Shown here in pieces: positions 5,338 through 13,181 of a stretch of DNA of 40,470 nucleotides (position 1 is the stretch's first letter; each line of letters begins with the position of its first letter). The translations under genes were made by a program, and so were the position numbers. The notes under the pieces were generated by a model, which searched no databases, was not told the origin of the DNA, and saw only the letters and a list, made by a program, of their open reading frames with translations. Origin of the DNA: Verrucomicrobiia bacterium (lineage in GTDB: Bacteria; Verrucomicrobiota; Verrucomicrobiia; Palsa-1439); NCBI GenBank assembly GCA_025056465.1, contig JANWVU010000005.1:1-40470 (forward strand), given 5' to 3'.

Positions 5338-7464
5338 TCACCACTCGCGAAACTCGTGTCGCAGCGACAATTCTCGATATACATCGCGTGGCAATTGTGC
5401 CACAAACCGAGATGGTCGGAGGAAGCTACCGCCGTCGCCATTTGCGCGAAACATCGGGTAGGTCAGGTACAACTCATCCCGCGCGCGGGTGACCGCCACA
5501 TAGAACAACCGTTGCTCCTCCTCTTCCGCCCCGGGTTTTTCCAACGAGCGCGCCAGTGGAAATAGACCGTCGCCCAGACCAATCACAAACACCACGCGCC
5601 ACTCCTGACCCTTGGCCTGATGCACGGTGCTCAACCGCACACACTCGCGCGACCGGTTTTGCTCCCAATTTGCGTCCTCGGCCTCAACGTTCGTCAAAAG
5701 AGCCAATTGTCCCAAAAACTCCTCCACCGATCCGAACTGTGTCGCGAACAACGCCAGTTGATGGATATCTTCCAGTCGTTGAGCGGCGTTCGCGAACTTG
5801 CGTTTCGCATAGTCGGCATAAAACCCTTCCTCAGCCAATTCGAGCAACTCATCGGGAGTGGTTGTACTCACCGTCGCGGGGAGGGGAGCTTGCTCTTGAG
5901 GCGATTCTTTCGTTGAAGCAGCGTCTGTCGCCATGCGGCCCTCTCGATAGGTCGACACCACCTTTGCCAACGTTGTGGCCAATCTCTGCCATTCCGGAGC
6001 CGCCTTTTTCGGCACCGGCAACCGTTGGAGCCGTTCGCGTAAGATGCGATCGGAATCTCGGCCGCGCTCACCGTGGTGCGCCAGTTTTGCCGGTGGCTCC
6101 TCGCGCAGACTCGTCGCCACGTCGGTCCACAACCGTTGCGCCGAGGCGGGGCCAATGCCGGTAACCAACTGCGCGAGCCGGAGGAACGAAACCTCGTCGT
6201 GCGGATTGACCGCCAACCGCAGAAAACAGGCGATGTCCTTAATGTGCGCTTGCTCAAAGAATCGCAGACCGCTGGTGATGACGTAGGGGATTTGCTGACG
6301 TGTCAGCTCCAATTGCAACTCCATCGCCTGATAATGCGCCCGGTACAACACCGCGATCTCGTTCAACGCGATGCCTTCAGCGCGCAGCTCTTGGATGCGT
6401 TGGGCGACAAATTTCGCCTGCTGATCGGCATCCACACACGCGACCGACCACGGTTTACCACCGCCCTTTCGCGTTGGGGTTAGCGTCTTGGTGAACGTGT
6501 GCGGTTGATCATGCATCACGGCGTTGGCCAGTGTAAGCACGCCGGGCACACTGCGGTAGTTCCACTCGATCTTGAAAATCTTTGTCTGAGGGTACCGGCG
6601 TGGGAACTCGAGAATGTTGCGGTGATCCGCGCCGCGCCACGAATAAATGGCCTGTGCGTCGTCACCCACGACCATCAGGTTGCAGCGCGGTTGGGCAATC
6701 ACATCCACGAAGTCTGCCTGAAGCCGATTGGTGTCTTGATACTCATCCACCAAGATGTGCAGAAATTGCTCCCGGTACCTCTCGGCCAAACTGGGGTGCT
6801 CGCGCAACAATGTCAGCGGACGGGCCAGCAGATCGTCGTAATCCAGAAGGTTTCCCGACCGCTTTCGTTGCTCGTAGGCGCGGCGGATTTTTTCGATGCC
6901 ATCCTGCAGGTGTAAGAAGTAGTCCCACTGGTCCGTCAATACGTCAGCCAGCGATCGCCCGGTGTTTACCGCCAACGAAAACATCTCGGCCAGCACCTCC
7001 GGCTTCGGAAAGCGGTCGTGACGCACATCAAATTTTGCATCGTTGAGGCAGGCGTCGAGCAGCGCTTTTTGATCCTCCCGATCGAGAATCGTGAAATCTC
7101 GGGACAAACCCAGCAGTTCGGCATGCCGGCGCAACAACCGATGTCCCACATGATGAAACGTGCCACCCCAAATTGCCGACACGTCTGTGGGCAAGAGGGA
7201 CGCCACGCGGTTCACCATTTCGCGCGCGGCTTTATTAGTGAAGGTGAGCAAGAGCACGCGCCACGGCGCGACCCCGTGTTCCACCAACCACGCCACCCGG
7301 TAGGTTAGCGTTCGCGTTTTGCCCGAGCCCGCGCCGGCAATCACCAACAACGGGCCGTCCCCGGCGGTGACCACGGCCAACTGTTGCGGGTTTAACTCCC
7401 GCTCGTAATCCACTTTCAGCCGGCGGCCCGCCGACGGTGTTCGCAAAATGTACTCTTCGGTCAC
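5338..7464 (-). CDS. UvrD/PcrA-family superfamily 1 DNA helicase
   Basis: ATP-driven 3'-5' DNA helicase for repair and replication-conflict resolution. The 708-residue protein contains the SF1A motifs in order: LNPQQLAVV (Q motif), AGAGSGKT (Walker A, ending at residue 50), LLLTFTNKAA (Ia), HILVDEYQDTN (Walker B, about 234-242), VVGDDAQAIYSWRGAD (III), EWNYRSVPGVL (IV), LSTVHQAKGQEWRVVFVIG (V) and YVAVTRARDELYL (VI). DGLFPLARS follows motif V, as in UvrD/PcrA. Length is slightly below PcrA (about 720-740), and the C-terminal RNA-polymerase-binding Tudor region of PcrA is not evident. The start is GTG 7464 with a GGGGGGAG Shine-Dalgarno. I give no gene symbol because UvrD, PcrA and Rep cannot be separated here. 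Confidence 0.93.
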   Translation of the reverse strand: MTEEYILRTPSAGRRLKVDYERELNPQQLAVVTAGDGPLLVIAGAGSGKTRTLTYRVAWLVEHGVAPWRVLLLTFTNKAAREMVNRVASLLPTDVSAIWGGTFHHVGHRLLRRHAELLGLSRDFTILDREDQKALLDACLNDAKFDVRHDRFPKPEVLAEMFSLAVNTGRSLADVLTDQWDYFLHLQDGIEKIRRAYEQRKRSGNLLDYDDLLARPLTLLREHPSLAERYREQFLHILVDEYQDTNRLQADFVDVIAQPRCNLMVVGDDAQAIYSWRGADHRNILEFPRRYPQTKIFKIEWNYRSVPGVLTLANAVMHDQPHTFTKTLTPTRKGGGKPWSVACVDADQQAKFVAQRIQELRAEGIALNEIAVLYRAHYQAMELQLELTRQQIPYVITSGLRFFEQAHIKDIACFLRLAVNPHDEVSFLRLAQLVTGIGPASAQRLWTDVATSLREEPPAKLAHHGERGRDSDRILRERLQRLPVPKKAAPEWQRLATTLAKVVSTYREGRMATDAASTKESPQEQAPLPATVSTTTPDELLELAEEGFYADYAKRKFANAAQRLEDIHQLALFATQFGSVEEFLGQLALLTNVEAEDANWEQNRSRECVRLSTVHQAKGQEWRVVFVIGLGDGLFPLARSLEKPGAEEEEQRLFYVAVTRARDELYLTYPMFRANGDGGSFLRPSRFVAQLPRDVYRELSLRHEFREW

Positions 7465-7489
7465 GACTCCCCCCGTGCAGCCGGCTGAG

Positions 7490-7813
7490 CTACTGCAATG
7501 AAATCAACCAAATTTGTCCGAGCCAGACGGCCAAAACCAAACCAACCGCCGCCAACACCGCGCCCGGCATGAGCTTGTGAGTTTGGAAATACCGGTAGCC
7601 CATCACCACCGCCAGTGCCAACGCCGCCAGCGCGCCGACCGGCACGGCCCACGCCTGTCGCACCACCATCAACCACCCACTTGCCTCCAACACGCCGCCG
7701 AGCACGATCGCGGAGATGAGCGACGCGCGGCTACCGGCCCGCACAAACGCAAACACGCCACCCGCAATCACCGCCAAGCCAACCACCACCGTTGCCACAC
7801 CTGCTATTTCCAT
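7490..7813 (-). CDS. TMEM14-like small integral membrane protein
   Basis: A 107-residue protein that is almost entirely hydrophobic, with about four membrane segments separated by short loops: residues 5-25, 32-50, 57-73 and 83-105. The GSRASLISAIVLGGVLEASG stretch and the YRYFQTHKLMPGAVLAAVG segment match the TMEM14 family (small Gly-rich proteins with YxxxKKxMPxG-like motifs). Function in bacteria is unknown. It sits 25 bp upstream of the helicase gene on the same strand, so they may be co-transcribed, and diverges from the metallo-hydrolase. Confidence 0.8.
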   Translation of the reverse strand: MEIAGVATVVVGLAVIAGGVFAFVRAGSRASLISAIVLGGVLEASGWLMVVRQAWAVPVGALAALALAVVMGYRYFQTHKLMPGAVLAAVGLVLAVWLGQIWLISLQ

Positions 7814-7820
7814 GTCACCG

Positions 7821-7848
7821 AGCCTAACAACCCCGCCCCAAAACGCAA
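7821..7848 (-). promoter_or_regulatory. Candidate TMEM14-like gene promoter, leaderless spacing
   Basis: Reverse strand TTGCGT, 16 nt, TAGGCT, then 7 nt to ATG 7813. Both hexamers are weak (3/6); it is listed because the spacing repeats that seen at other gene heads here. Confidence 0.25.
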
Positions 7849-7873
7849 CCTCTCACGCGGAAGCGCCGCATCC

Positions 7874-7902
7874 TTGACGCTGCTGGCGCGGTGCTTGAAG
7901 AT
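7874..7902 (+). promoter_or_regulatory. Candidate promoter for the MBL-fold gene
   Basis: TTGACG (5/6), 17 nt, GAAGAT (3/6), then 8 nt to ATG 7911. No Shine-Dalgarno is present. The -35 is good; the -10 is poor. Confidence 0.3.
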
Positions 7903-7910
7903 GGTGCGAA

Positions 7911-8678
7911 ATGCGTGTGACGTTTCTCGGAACCGGTACTAGCCACGGCGTGCCGATGATCGGCTGCGCCTGCGCGGTGTGTCGCTCCTCGGACCCGCGC
8001 AACCACCGGCTGCGGCCGGCGATTTTAGTTGAGGAAGCCGGTACGACCGTGTTGGTGGATGCGCCACCGGATTTTCGCACGCAAGCACTCCGCGCCGGCT
8101 TGCTACGACTCGACGCGGTGTTACTGACCCACGCGCACGCCGACCACATTCTGGGGATGGACGACCTGCGGGCATTCACAGAAAAAACCAATCGCGCCAT
8201 GCCGGTTTGGGCAACGCCGCGGTGCCTGGAGGCGGTGCGGCGGGTTTTTGCATACGCCTGCACGGACCGGCCGACCTGGGTCACCGTGCCGCGATTCGAG
8301 TTGAATCCGCTCACGGATGCCGAAGCGATTCGCATCGGTTCGCTTGAGGTCCTGCCCATGCAACTGCCGCACGGTACTGTGGAGGTGACCGGGTTCCTAT
8401 TTAGCAACCGCGTGGCGTATCTGACGGATTGCAACGATGTGCCGGCGGATGTGGTGGCCCGGTTGCGCGGGGTACCGGTGTTGATACTCGATGGACTTCG
8501 TCATCGGCCCCACCCCACGCACCTAACCATTGCTCGCGCGGTGGAGCTTGCTGGTGAAATCGCCGCGCGCCAAACGTATCTCACTCACATTTGCCACGAG
8601 GTGGAACACGCCGCCGCGGAGGCCAGCCTACCGGCTCACGTGCGGCTGGCCTATGACGGTTTGGAGCTGGAGGTATGA
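7911..8678 (+). CDS. PhnP-like metallo-beta-lactamase-fold hydrolase
   Basis: A 255-residue two-metal hydrolase. It starts with RVTFLGTGTSHGVPMIGCACAVC, where the GTGTSxGVPxxGCxCxVC pattern is typical of PhnP-like enzymes, then LTHAHADHILGMDDLRAF (HxHxDH metal motif, about residues 72-77), LTDCNDVP (metal-bridging Asp) and LILDGLRHRPHPTHLT near the end. PhnP itself is a cyclic phosphodiesterase of phosphonate breakdown, but homologues are widespread in genomes without a C-P lyase, and none is visible here, so the substrate remains open. It is 63 bp upstream of the TIGR03790 gene on the same strand. Confidence 0.88.
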   Translation: MRVTFLGTGTSHGVPMIGCACAVCRSSDPRNHRLRPAILVEEAGTTVLVDAPPDFRTQALRAGLLRLDAVLLTHAHADHILGMDDLRAFTEKTNRAMPVWATPRCLEAVRRVFAYACTDRPTWVTVPRFELNPLTDAEAIRIGSLEVLPMQLPHGTVEVTGFLFSNRVAYLTDCNDVPADVVARLRGVPVLILDGLRHRPHPTHLTIARAVELAGEIAARQTYLTHICHEVEHAAAEASLPAHVRLAYDGLELEV

Positions 8679-8741
8679 AACGCAGTTTCCTGACGGCTTG
8701 TTTTGCCGCGAGCCAAGTAGCCGACCAAGGGTGACTACCGA

Positions 8742-10274
8742 ATGAAATTTCACCCACCATTTCGATTCATTTGTCACATCATCCGCGCGGTGTGTGGCTG
8801 GATGGTGACCGGGGGGGTGATGGTGCTGTCTGCGCACGGCGCAGCCCACCCGGAAGCCCACCGGGTGCTGCTGGTGCACAATGCCAACGAGCCGGGAGGA
8901 CTCGAGCTGGCGGAGCATTACCGGCAGTTGCGCGGCGTGCCGACCAACAACATGGTCGCCATTCGCACGCGCGTGGCGGAGACGATTACGCGGGAGGAGT
9001 TTCAGCGTGAGATTCTGGAACCGTTACGCGGTGTGATTCGGGAGCGGCCATCCATTTACTACGTGGTAACCTTCTACGGCGTTCCGCTTCGCATTGAGCA
9101 CGACCCCACCGTGGGGGAGTTGCCAATGCCCGAAAACTCACCGGCGGAGTTTCAGCACAATCGCGCGTCGGTGGACAGCGATCTGGCCGTGCTGCTGCGC
9201 GATGGGGTGCCGCTGCGAGGCGCGGTGACGAATCCGTTTTTCGGCTGGCGCGGCGCGTTTGGCGCGACCACGTTGCCGCGCCGGCTGGCGTTGGTGGGAC
9301 GGCTGGATGGGCCGGATCCAGCAACCGTGCGCCGCATGATGGACGATGCGGTGCGCATCGAACGCGTGGGGCTTGCCGGGCGGGTGTATCTGGATGCACG
9401 CGGCATTCAGAATGGCGATGGTTACCAGCAAGGGGACGATTGGTTGCGGGACGCAGCGGTGGCGTTTCGCGAGGCCGGTTTTGAGGTGGAGTTGGACGAA
9501 CGTGGCGAAACCTTACCGGCGGATGCCGCGGTCACCGATGCGGCGGTGTACGCCGGTTGGTACGCGCATCACGCGGACGGACCGTTTGCGCGAGAGGATT
9601 TTCAATTCCTACCGGGCGCGGTGGCTTATCACATTCACTCGTTCAGCGCGGCGAGTGTGCGCACGCGCACGGCGCACTGGTGCGGTCCGTTGTTGGCGCG
9701 GGGCGCGGCGGTGACGGCCGGCAATGTGTACGAGCCCTATCTGTCGCTGACCCCGCACGTCAATATTTGGATCCGTCGCTTGCTCGATGGCAGCACGTGG
9801 ATCGAAGCGCTGTATGCGAGCGTACCGGCGTTGAGCTGGCAGACGACGATGATTGGCGATCCGTTGTATCGGCCATTCGCGGTCTCGATTGGGCCGCAAC
9901 TGGCGATGGCCGAGCGCGACGAACACCCCTATGCAGACTGGGTTTTCGTGCGTCACATCAACTTGCTTCGCGCTCAGGGGCGCAACGATGAAGCGTTGAC
10001 GCTCGCGCGACGACTCGCCGAGCAACGACGCAGCGCCACACTGTGGGAGAAAGTCGGTGATTTGTTGATGGCTGAGGACAAAACGTCCGATGCCATCGAA
10101 GCCTACCGGCGCGCGTGGGAGGGGATGCCACGCGGCTGGGCGTGGGTTCGCGTGGGGCGCAAACTCGCAGACTTGGAGACCGCGCGCGCAAACGAGGCCG
10201 CGGCCGAGATCTACCGGCGTGCCGTTGTGGAATGGGTGAACGGAGTGGGGCCGCGCACGGAACAAAGGGAGTGA
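8742..10274 (+). CDS. TIGR03790 family exported protein with C-terminal TPR-like helices
   Basis: A 510-residue protein of unknown function. The N-terminus is basic then hydrophobic (residues 8-34, ending in AHGAAHP), consistent with a signal peptide. Residues about 40-390 match my recollection of TIGR03790: LLVHNANEPGGLELAEHY, IYYVVTFYGVPLRI, SVDSDLAVLL, AVYAGWYAHH, AYHIHSFSA, TAGNVYEPYLSLTP and SWQTTMIGDPLYRPF. The last motif and the alternating strand-helix pattern recall clan CD (gingipain/caspase) folds, which is inference only. Residues about 400-500 form paired helices with DAIEAYRRAWEGMP and AAEIYRRAVVEW, like TPR units. Its stop codon overlaps the -35 of the pntAA promoter. Confidence 0.78.
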   Translation: MKFHPPFRFICHIIRAVCGWMVTGGVMVLSAHGAAHPEAHRVLLVHNANEPGGLELAEHYRQLRGVPTNNMVAIRTRVAETITREEFQREILEPLRGVIRERPSIYYVVTFYGVPLRIEHDPTVGELPMPENSPAEFQHNRASVDSDLAVLLRDGVPLRGAVTNPFFGWRGAFGATTLPRRLALVGRLDGPDPATVRRMMDDAVRIERVGLAGRVYLDARGIQNGDGYQQGDDWLRDAAVAFREAGFEVELDERGETLPADAAVTDAAVYAGWYAHHADGPFAREDFQFLPGAVAYHIHSFSAASVRTRTAHWCGPLLARGAAVTAGNVYEPYLSLTPHVNIWIRRLLDGSTWIEALYASVPALSWQTTMIGDPLYRPFAVSIGPQLAMAERDEHPYADWVFVRHINLLRAQGRNDEALTLARRLAEQRRSATLWEKVGDLLMAEDKTSDAIEAYRRAWEGMPRGWAWVRVGRKLADLETARANEAAAEIYRRAVVEWVNGVGPRTEQRE

Positions 10275-10300
10275 CACCGCCGGCGGCGTTTTGTTATAGC
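10271..10300 (+). promoter_or_regulatory. pntAA promoter with extended -10
   Basis: GTGACA (5/6), 18 nt, TATAGC preceded by TGT (extended -10), then 12 nt to ATG 10313. The 12 nt lack a Shine-Dalgarno. The -35 overlaps the stop codon of the upstream gene. Confidence 0.5.
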
Positions 10301-10312
10301 GCAACCTCACCG

Positions 10313-11413
10313 ATGAAACTGGCGGTGCCGAAGGAGACGCGGCCGGGGGAACGACGTGTGGCCATCACACCGGATGTGGTGGGGTTGCTCAAGAGAGCCG
10401 GGCTCGACGTGGTGGTGGAATACTCGGCCGGTAGGGCGGCGCATTTTACCGACGCGGAATATCAACAAGCGGGCGCGGAACTCGCGGCCGATGTATGGCG
10501 CGAGGCCGACGTGCTCGTGAAGGTGCAACCGCCGAGTGCCGAAGAGGTGATGCGGTTGCGAGCCGGTGCGGTGCTGGTGTCGTTGTTGCAGCCGGCAGCC
10601 AACGCGGAACGCATCGCGGAGCTGGCCCACCGGCAGGTGACCGCGCTGGCGTTGGAGTTGTTGCCGCGGATCAGTCGCGCGCAGAAGATGGATGTGCTGA
10701 CCTCGCAGGCCACCGTGGCGGGATATCTGGCGGCGTTGATGGCGGCGCAACGGCTCAGCAAGTTCTTTCCGATGTTGATGACAGCAGCCGGTACGATTCC
10801 GCCGGCGAAAGTGTTGGTGCTCGGCGCGGGTGTGGCCGGGTTGCAAGCAATTGCCACGGCACGTCGGCTGGGTGCGTTGGTGTGGGGTTACGACGTGCGG
10901 CCGGTAGTCAAAGAACAGGTGGAAAGCCTGGGCGCAAAGTTTTTGCAATTTGAGCTGGCGACGAAAGAGACACAAGACGCCGGTGGGTATGCGCGGGAGT
11001 TGTCGGCGGAGGACAAAGCCCGGCAACAGGCGTGGTTGGCGGAGAAGACGCGCGAGTTTGACGTGGTGATTTCGACGGCATTAATCCCCGGTAAACCCGC
11101 GCCACGGTTGATTACGCGGGCCACGGTGGAGGCGATGCGACCGGGTTCGGTGATTGTGGATTTGGCGGCAGAGGCCGGTGGGAATTGCGAGGTGACACGG
11201 CCCGGTGAGGACGTCGAGCATCACGGGGTGTGGGTGTTGGGGCCGATCAATGTGCCGAGCCAGATGCCGACGCACGCCAGCCAAATGTTTGCGCGCAACG
11301 TGACGGAGCTGGTGCGGTTGTTGGTCAAGGACGGCAAGCTCGCGTCGGATTTCAACGACGAAATCATCAAGGCGATGTGTGTGACGCACGAGGGAAAGGT
11401 GATGCGAACATGA
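10313..11413 (+). CDS. pntAA: NAD(P) transhydrogenase subunit alpha part 1 (NAD-binding)
   Basis: Cytoplasmic NAD(H)-binding domain I of proton-translocating transhydrogenase, which reduces NADP+ with NADH using the proton gradient. The 366-residue protein opens with KLAVPKETRPGERRVAITPD (alanine dehydrogenase/PNT N-terminal domain). It has the RQD-loop region PRISRAQKMDVLTSQATVAGY and the Rossmann motif VLVLGAGVAGLQAIATARRLGA (about 169-190), then VIVDLAAEAGGNCEVT. ATG 10313 fits the family start; the track's longer version to 10115 reads through the upstream gene's end. The stop overlaps the pntAB start as ATGA. The three-gene split is like that of Rhodospirillum rubrum. Confidence 0.95.
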   Translation: MKLAVPKETRPGERRVAITPDVVGLLKRAGLDVVVEYSAGRAAHFTDAEYQQAGAELAADVWREADVLVKVQPPSAEEVMRLRAGAVLVSLLQPAANAERIAELAHRQVTALALELLPRISRAQKMDVLTSQATVAGYLAALMAAQRLSKFFPMLMTAAGTIPPAKVLVLGAGVAGLQAIATARRLGALVWGYDVRPVVKEQVESLGAKFLQFELATKETQDAGGYARELSAEDKARQQAWLAEKTREFDVVISTALIPGKPAPRLITRATVEAMRPGSVIVDLAAEAGGNCEVTRPGEDVEHHGVWVLGPINVPSQMPTHASQMFARNVTELVRLLVKDGKLASDFNDEIIKAMCVTHEGKVMRT

Positions 11414-11712
11414 GCGAGAGCGGCATGACGTTGTTTGTGATTTTCGTGCTGGCGACGTTGCTGGGCGTGGAAGTGATCAAAAAAGTGCCCGCGTTGTTGC
11501 ACACGCCGTTGATGTCCGGCTCCAACGCGATTTCCGGCATCACGTTGATCGGCTCGATGGTCGTGGCCGGATGGGGCGCGACGCGGTTGGCGACCGTGCT
11601 GGGCACGGTGGCGGTGGCGTTGGCGATGATCAACGTAGTCGGCGGCTATCTCGTGACCAACCGGATGCTGAAGATGTTCAAAGCGAAGCGCGATCCGAAT
11701 GCACCGTCATGA
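11410..11712 (+). CDS. pntAB: NAD(P) transhydrogenase subunit alpha part 2 (membrane)
   Basis: A 100-residue membrane subunit forming part of the proton channel (domain II). It has three hydrophobic helices at about residues 6-24, 37-57 and 60-84, with PLMSGSNAISGITLIGSMV between the first two, the family signature, and a basic cytoplasmic end (NRMLKMFKAKRDP). ATG 11410 shares four bases (ATGA) with the pntAA stop, and its own TGA shares four with pntB, so all three are probably translationally coupled. Confidence 0.95.
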   Translation: MSESGMTLFVIFVLATLLGVEVIKKVPALLHTPLMSGSNAISGITLIGSMVVAGWGATRLATVLGTVAVALAMINVVGGYLVTNRMLKMFKAKRDPNAPS

Positions 11713-13100
11713 GCCGCGCGTGGATTATTGAGCTGGCGTATTTGGCGGCGGCGGTGTGTTTCGTGGTGGGGTTCAAATGGATGTCATCGCCGTCCACGGC
11801 GCGGCAGGGCAATTTCATCTCGGCGATCGGGATGTTGGTCGCGGTGGTGGTGACGTTGTTGGACCAACATATCGTCAGCTTCACCTGGATCATCGTGGGC
11901 GGTGGGATTGGCGCGGCGCTCGGTGCGTGGATGGCGCAGGCGGTGAAGATGACCGCCATGCCGCAGATGGTGGCGATTTTCAATGGGTTTGGGGGTGGGG
12001 CGTCGGCGTTGGTGGCAGCGGCGGAATGGCATCGGTTGGCGTTGCCGCAATTTGAGTTTCCGGTGGGCACGGCGGTGAGCATTTATGCGAGCACGCTGGT
12101 GGGCGCGGTGACGTTTTCCGGTAGCATGGTGGCGGCAGCCAAATTGCAAGAGCTGATCAGTGGTCGGCCGATCCTGTTCAAGGGCCAGCATATTGTGAAT
12201 GCGATGGTGCTGCTGGCGATTGTGGGTCTGGCCGTGTACCTCACGCGCGAGCACGCGGCGGGTGGGTGGTTTCTTGTGTTGAACGGGCTGGCGCTGTTGC
12301 TCGGGGTGCTGTTGGTGATTCCGATTGGTGGCGCGGACATGCCGGTGGTGATTTGTTTGCTGAATTCGTACTCGGGCGTGGCGGCGGCGTTGACCGGGTT
12401 TGTAATCCACAATCACGGTTTGATTATCACCGGGGCGTTGGTGGGTGCGTCGGGATTGATCCTGACGCAAATCATGTGCAAGGCGATGAATCGCTCGCTG
12501 GCCAACGTGTTGTTTGGGGGTGTCGGCGCGGTGGCCGGTGGGCCAGCCGGTACCACAACGAAAGCCGGTCACGTTAAGTCCATCCAACCGGAAGACGCGG
12601 CGGCGTTGCTGGCCTACGCCAGCACGGTGGTGTTTGTGCCCGGCTATGGTCTGGCGGTGGCACAAGCGCAACATCAGGTGCGGGAGTTGGCGGATCTGTT
12701 GGAGAAGCGAGGGGTGGATGTGAAATACGGGATTCATCCGGTCGCCGGTCGGATGCCGGGCCATATGAACGTGTTGCTGGCGGAGGCCAATGTGCCCTAC
12801 GACAAGCTCTACGACATGGACGCCATCAACCCGCATTTCGAGCGGACGGATGTGGTGTTGGTGGTTGGGGCCAATGACGTGGTCAATCCCGCCGCGCGCA
12901 CCGCACCGAACAGTCCGTTGTACGGCATGCCGATTCTCGATGTGGATAAAGCGCGGCAGGTCATTTTCATGAAACGCAGCTTGAACCCGGGTTTTGCCGG
13001 GGTGGACAACGAGCTGTTCTATCTCGACAAAACCTCGATGCTGTTCGGCGATGCGAAAGCGTCGCTGACGGCAGTGATCAACGCGGTCAAACAACTCTAA
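11709..13100 (+). CDS. pntB: NAD(P) transhydrogenase subunit beta
   Basis: A 463-residue subunit: about eight or nine membrane helices (residues 1-260) completing the proton channel, then the NADP(H)-binding domain III. Visible family motifs are QMVAIFNGFGGGASALVAAAEW, GADMPVVICLLNSYSGVAAAL and, in domain III, VPGYGLAVAQAQHQVRELADLL, YGIHPVAGRMPGHMNVLLAE and VGANDVVNPAA. It ends LNPGFAGVDNELFYLDKTSMLFGDAK, as is usual for PntB. The start ATG 11709 overlaps pntAB; the track's longer ORF from 11571 is a frame extension. No gene follows closely in the operon. Confidence 0.96.
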   Translation: MSRAWIIELAYLAAAVCFVVGFKWMSSPSTARQGNFISAIGMLVAVVVTLLDQHIVSFTWIIVGGGIGAALGAWMAQAVKMTAMPQMVAIFNGFGGGASALVAAAEWHRLALPQFEFPVGTAVSIYASTLVGAVTFSGSMVAAAKLQELISGRPILFKGQHIVNAMVLLAIVGLAVYLTREHAAGGWFLVLNGLALLLGVLLVIPIGGADMPVVICLLNSYSGVAAALTGFVIHNHGLIITGALVGASGLILTQIMCKAMNRSLANVLFGGVGAVAGGPAGTTTKAGHVKSIQPEDAAALLAYASTVVFVPGYGLAVAQAQHQVRELADLLEKRGVDVKYGIHPVAGRMPGHMNVLLAEANVPYDKLYDMDAINPHFERTDVVLVVGANDVVNPAARTAPNSPLYGMPILDVDKARQVIFMKRSLNPGFAGVDNELFYLDKTSMLFGDAKASLTAVINAVKQL

Positions 13101-13143
13101 TTTGCCTCAATCGTTTCGGTGTGCCGGCGCAGCCGCCGCTGAC

Positions 13144-13172
13144 TTGCGGTGCCGGTGGTCGGCTGATAGGGT
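13144..13172 (+). promoter_or_regulatory. Candidate promoter of the vWA gene
   Basis: TTGCGG, 17 nt, TAGGGT (preceded by TGA), then 9 nt to GTG 13182. A GGAGG lies only 2 nt before that GTG, too close to be an ordinary Shine-Dalgarno. Confidence 0.3.
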
Positions 13173-13181
13173 GCGGAGGCC

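Noticed and set aside
11784-13094. 436-codon reverse-strand ORF across pntB
   Set aside because: Its His/Arg/Gln-rich translation is the antisense shadow of pntB, with no recognisable fold.
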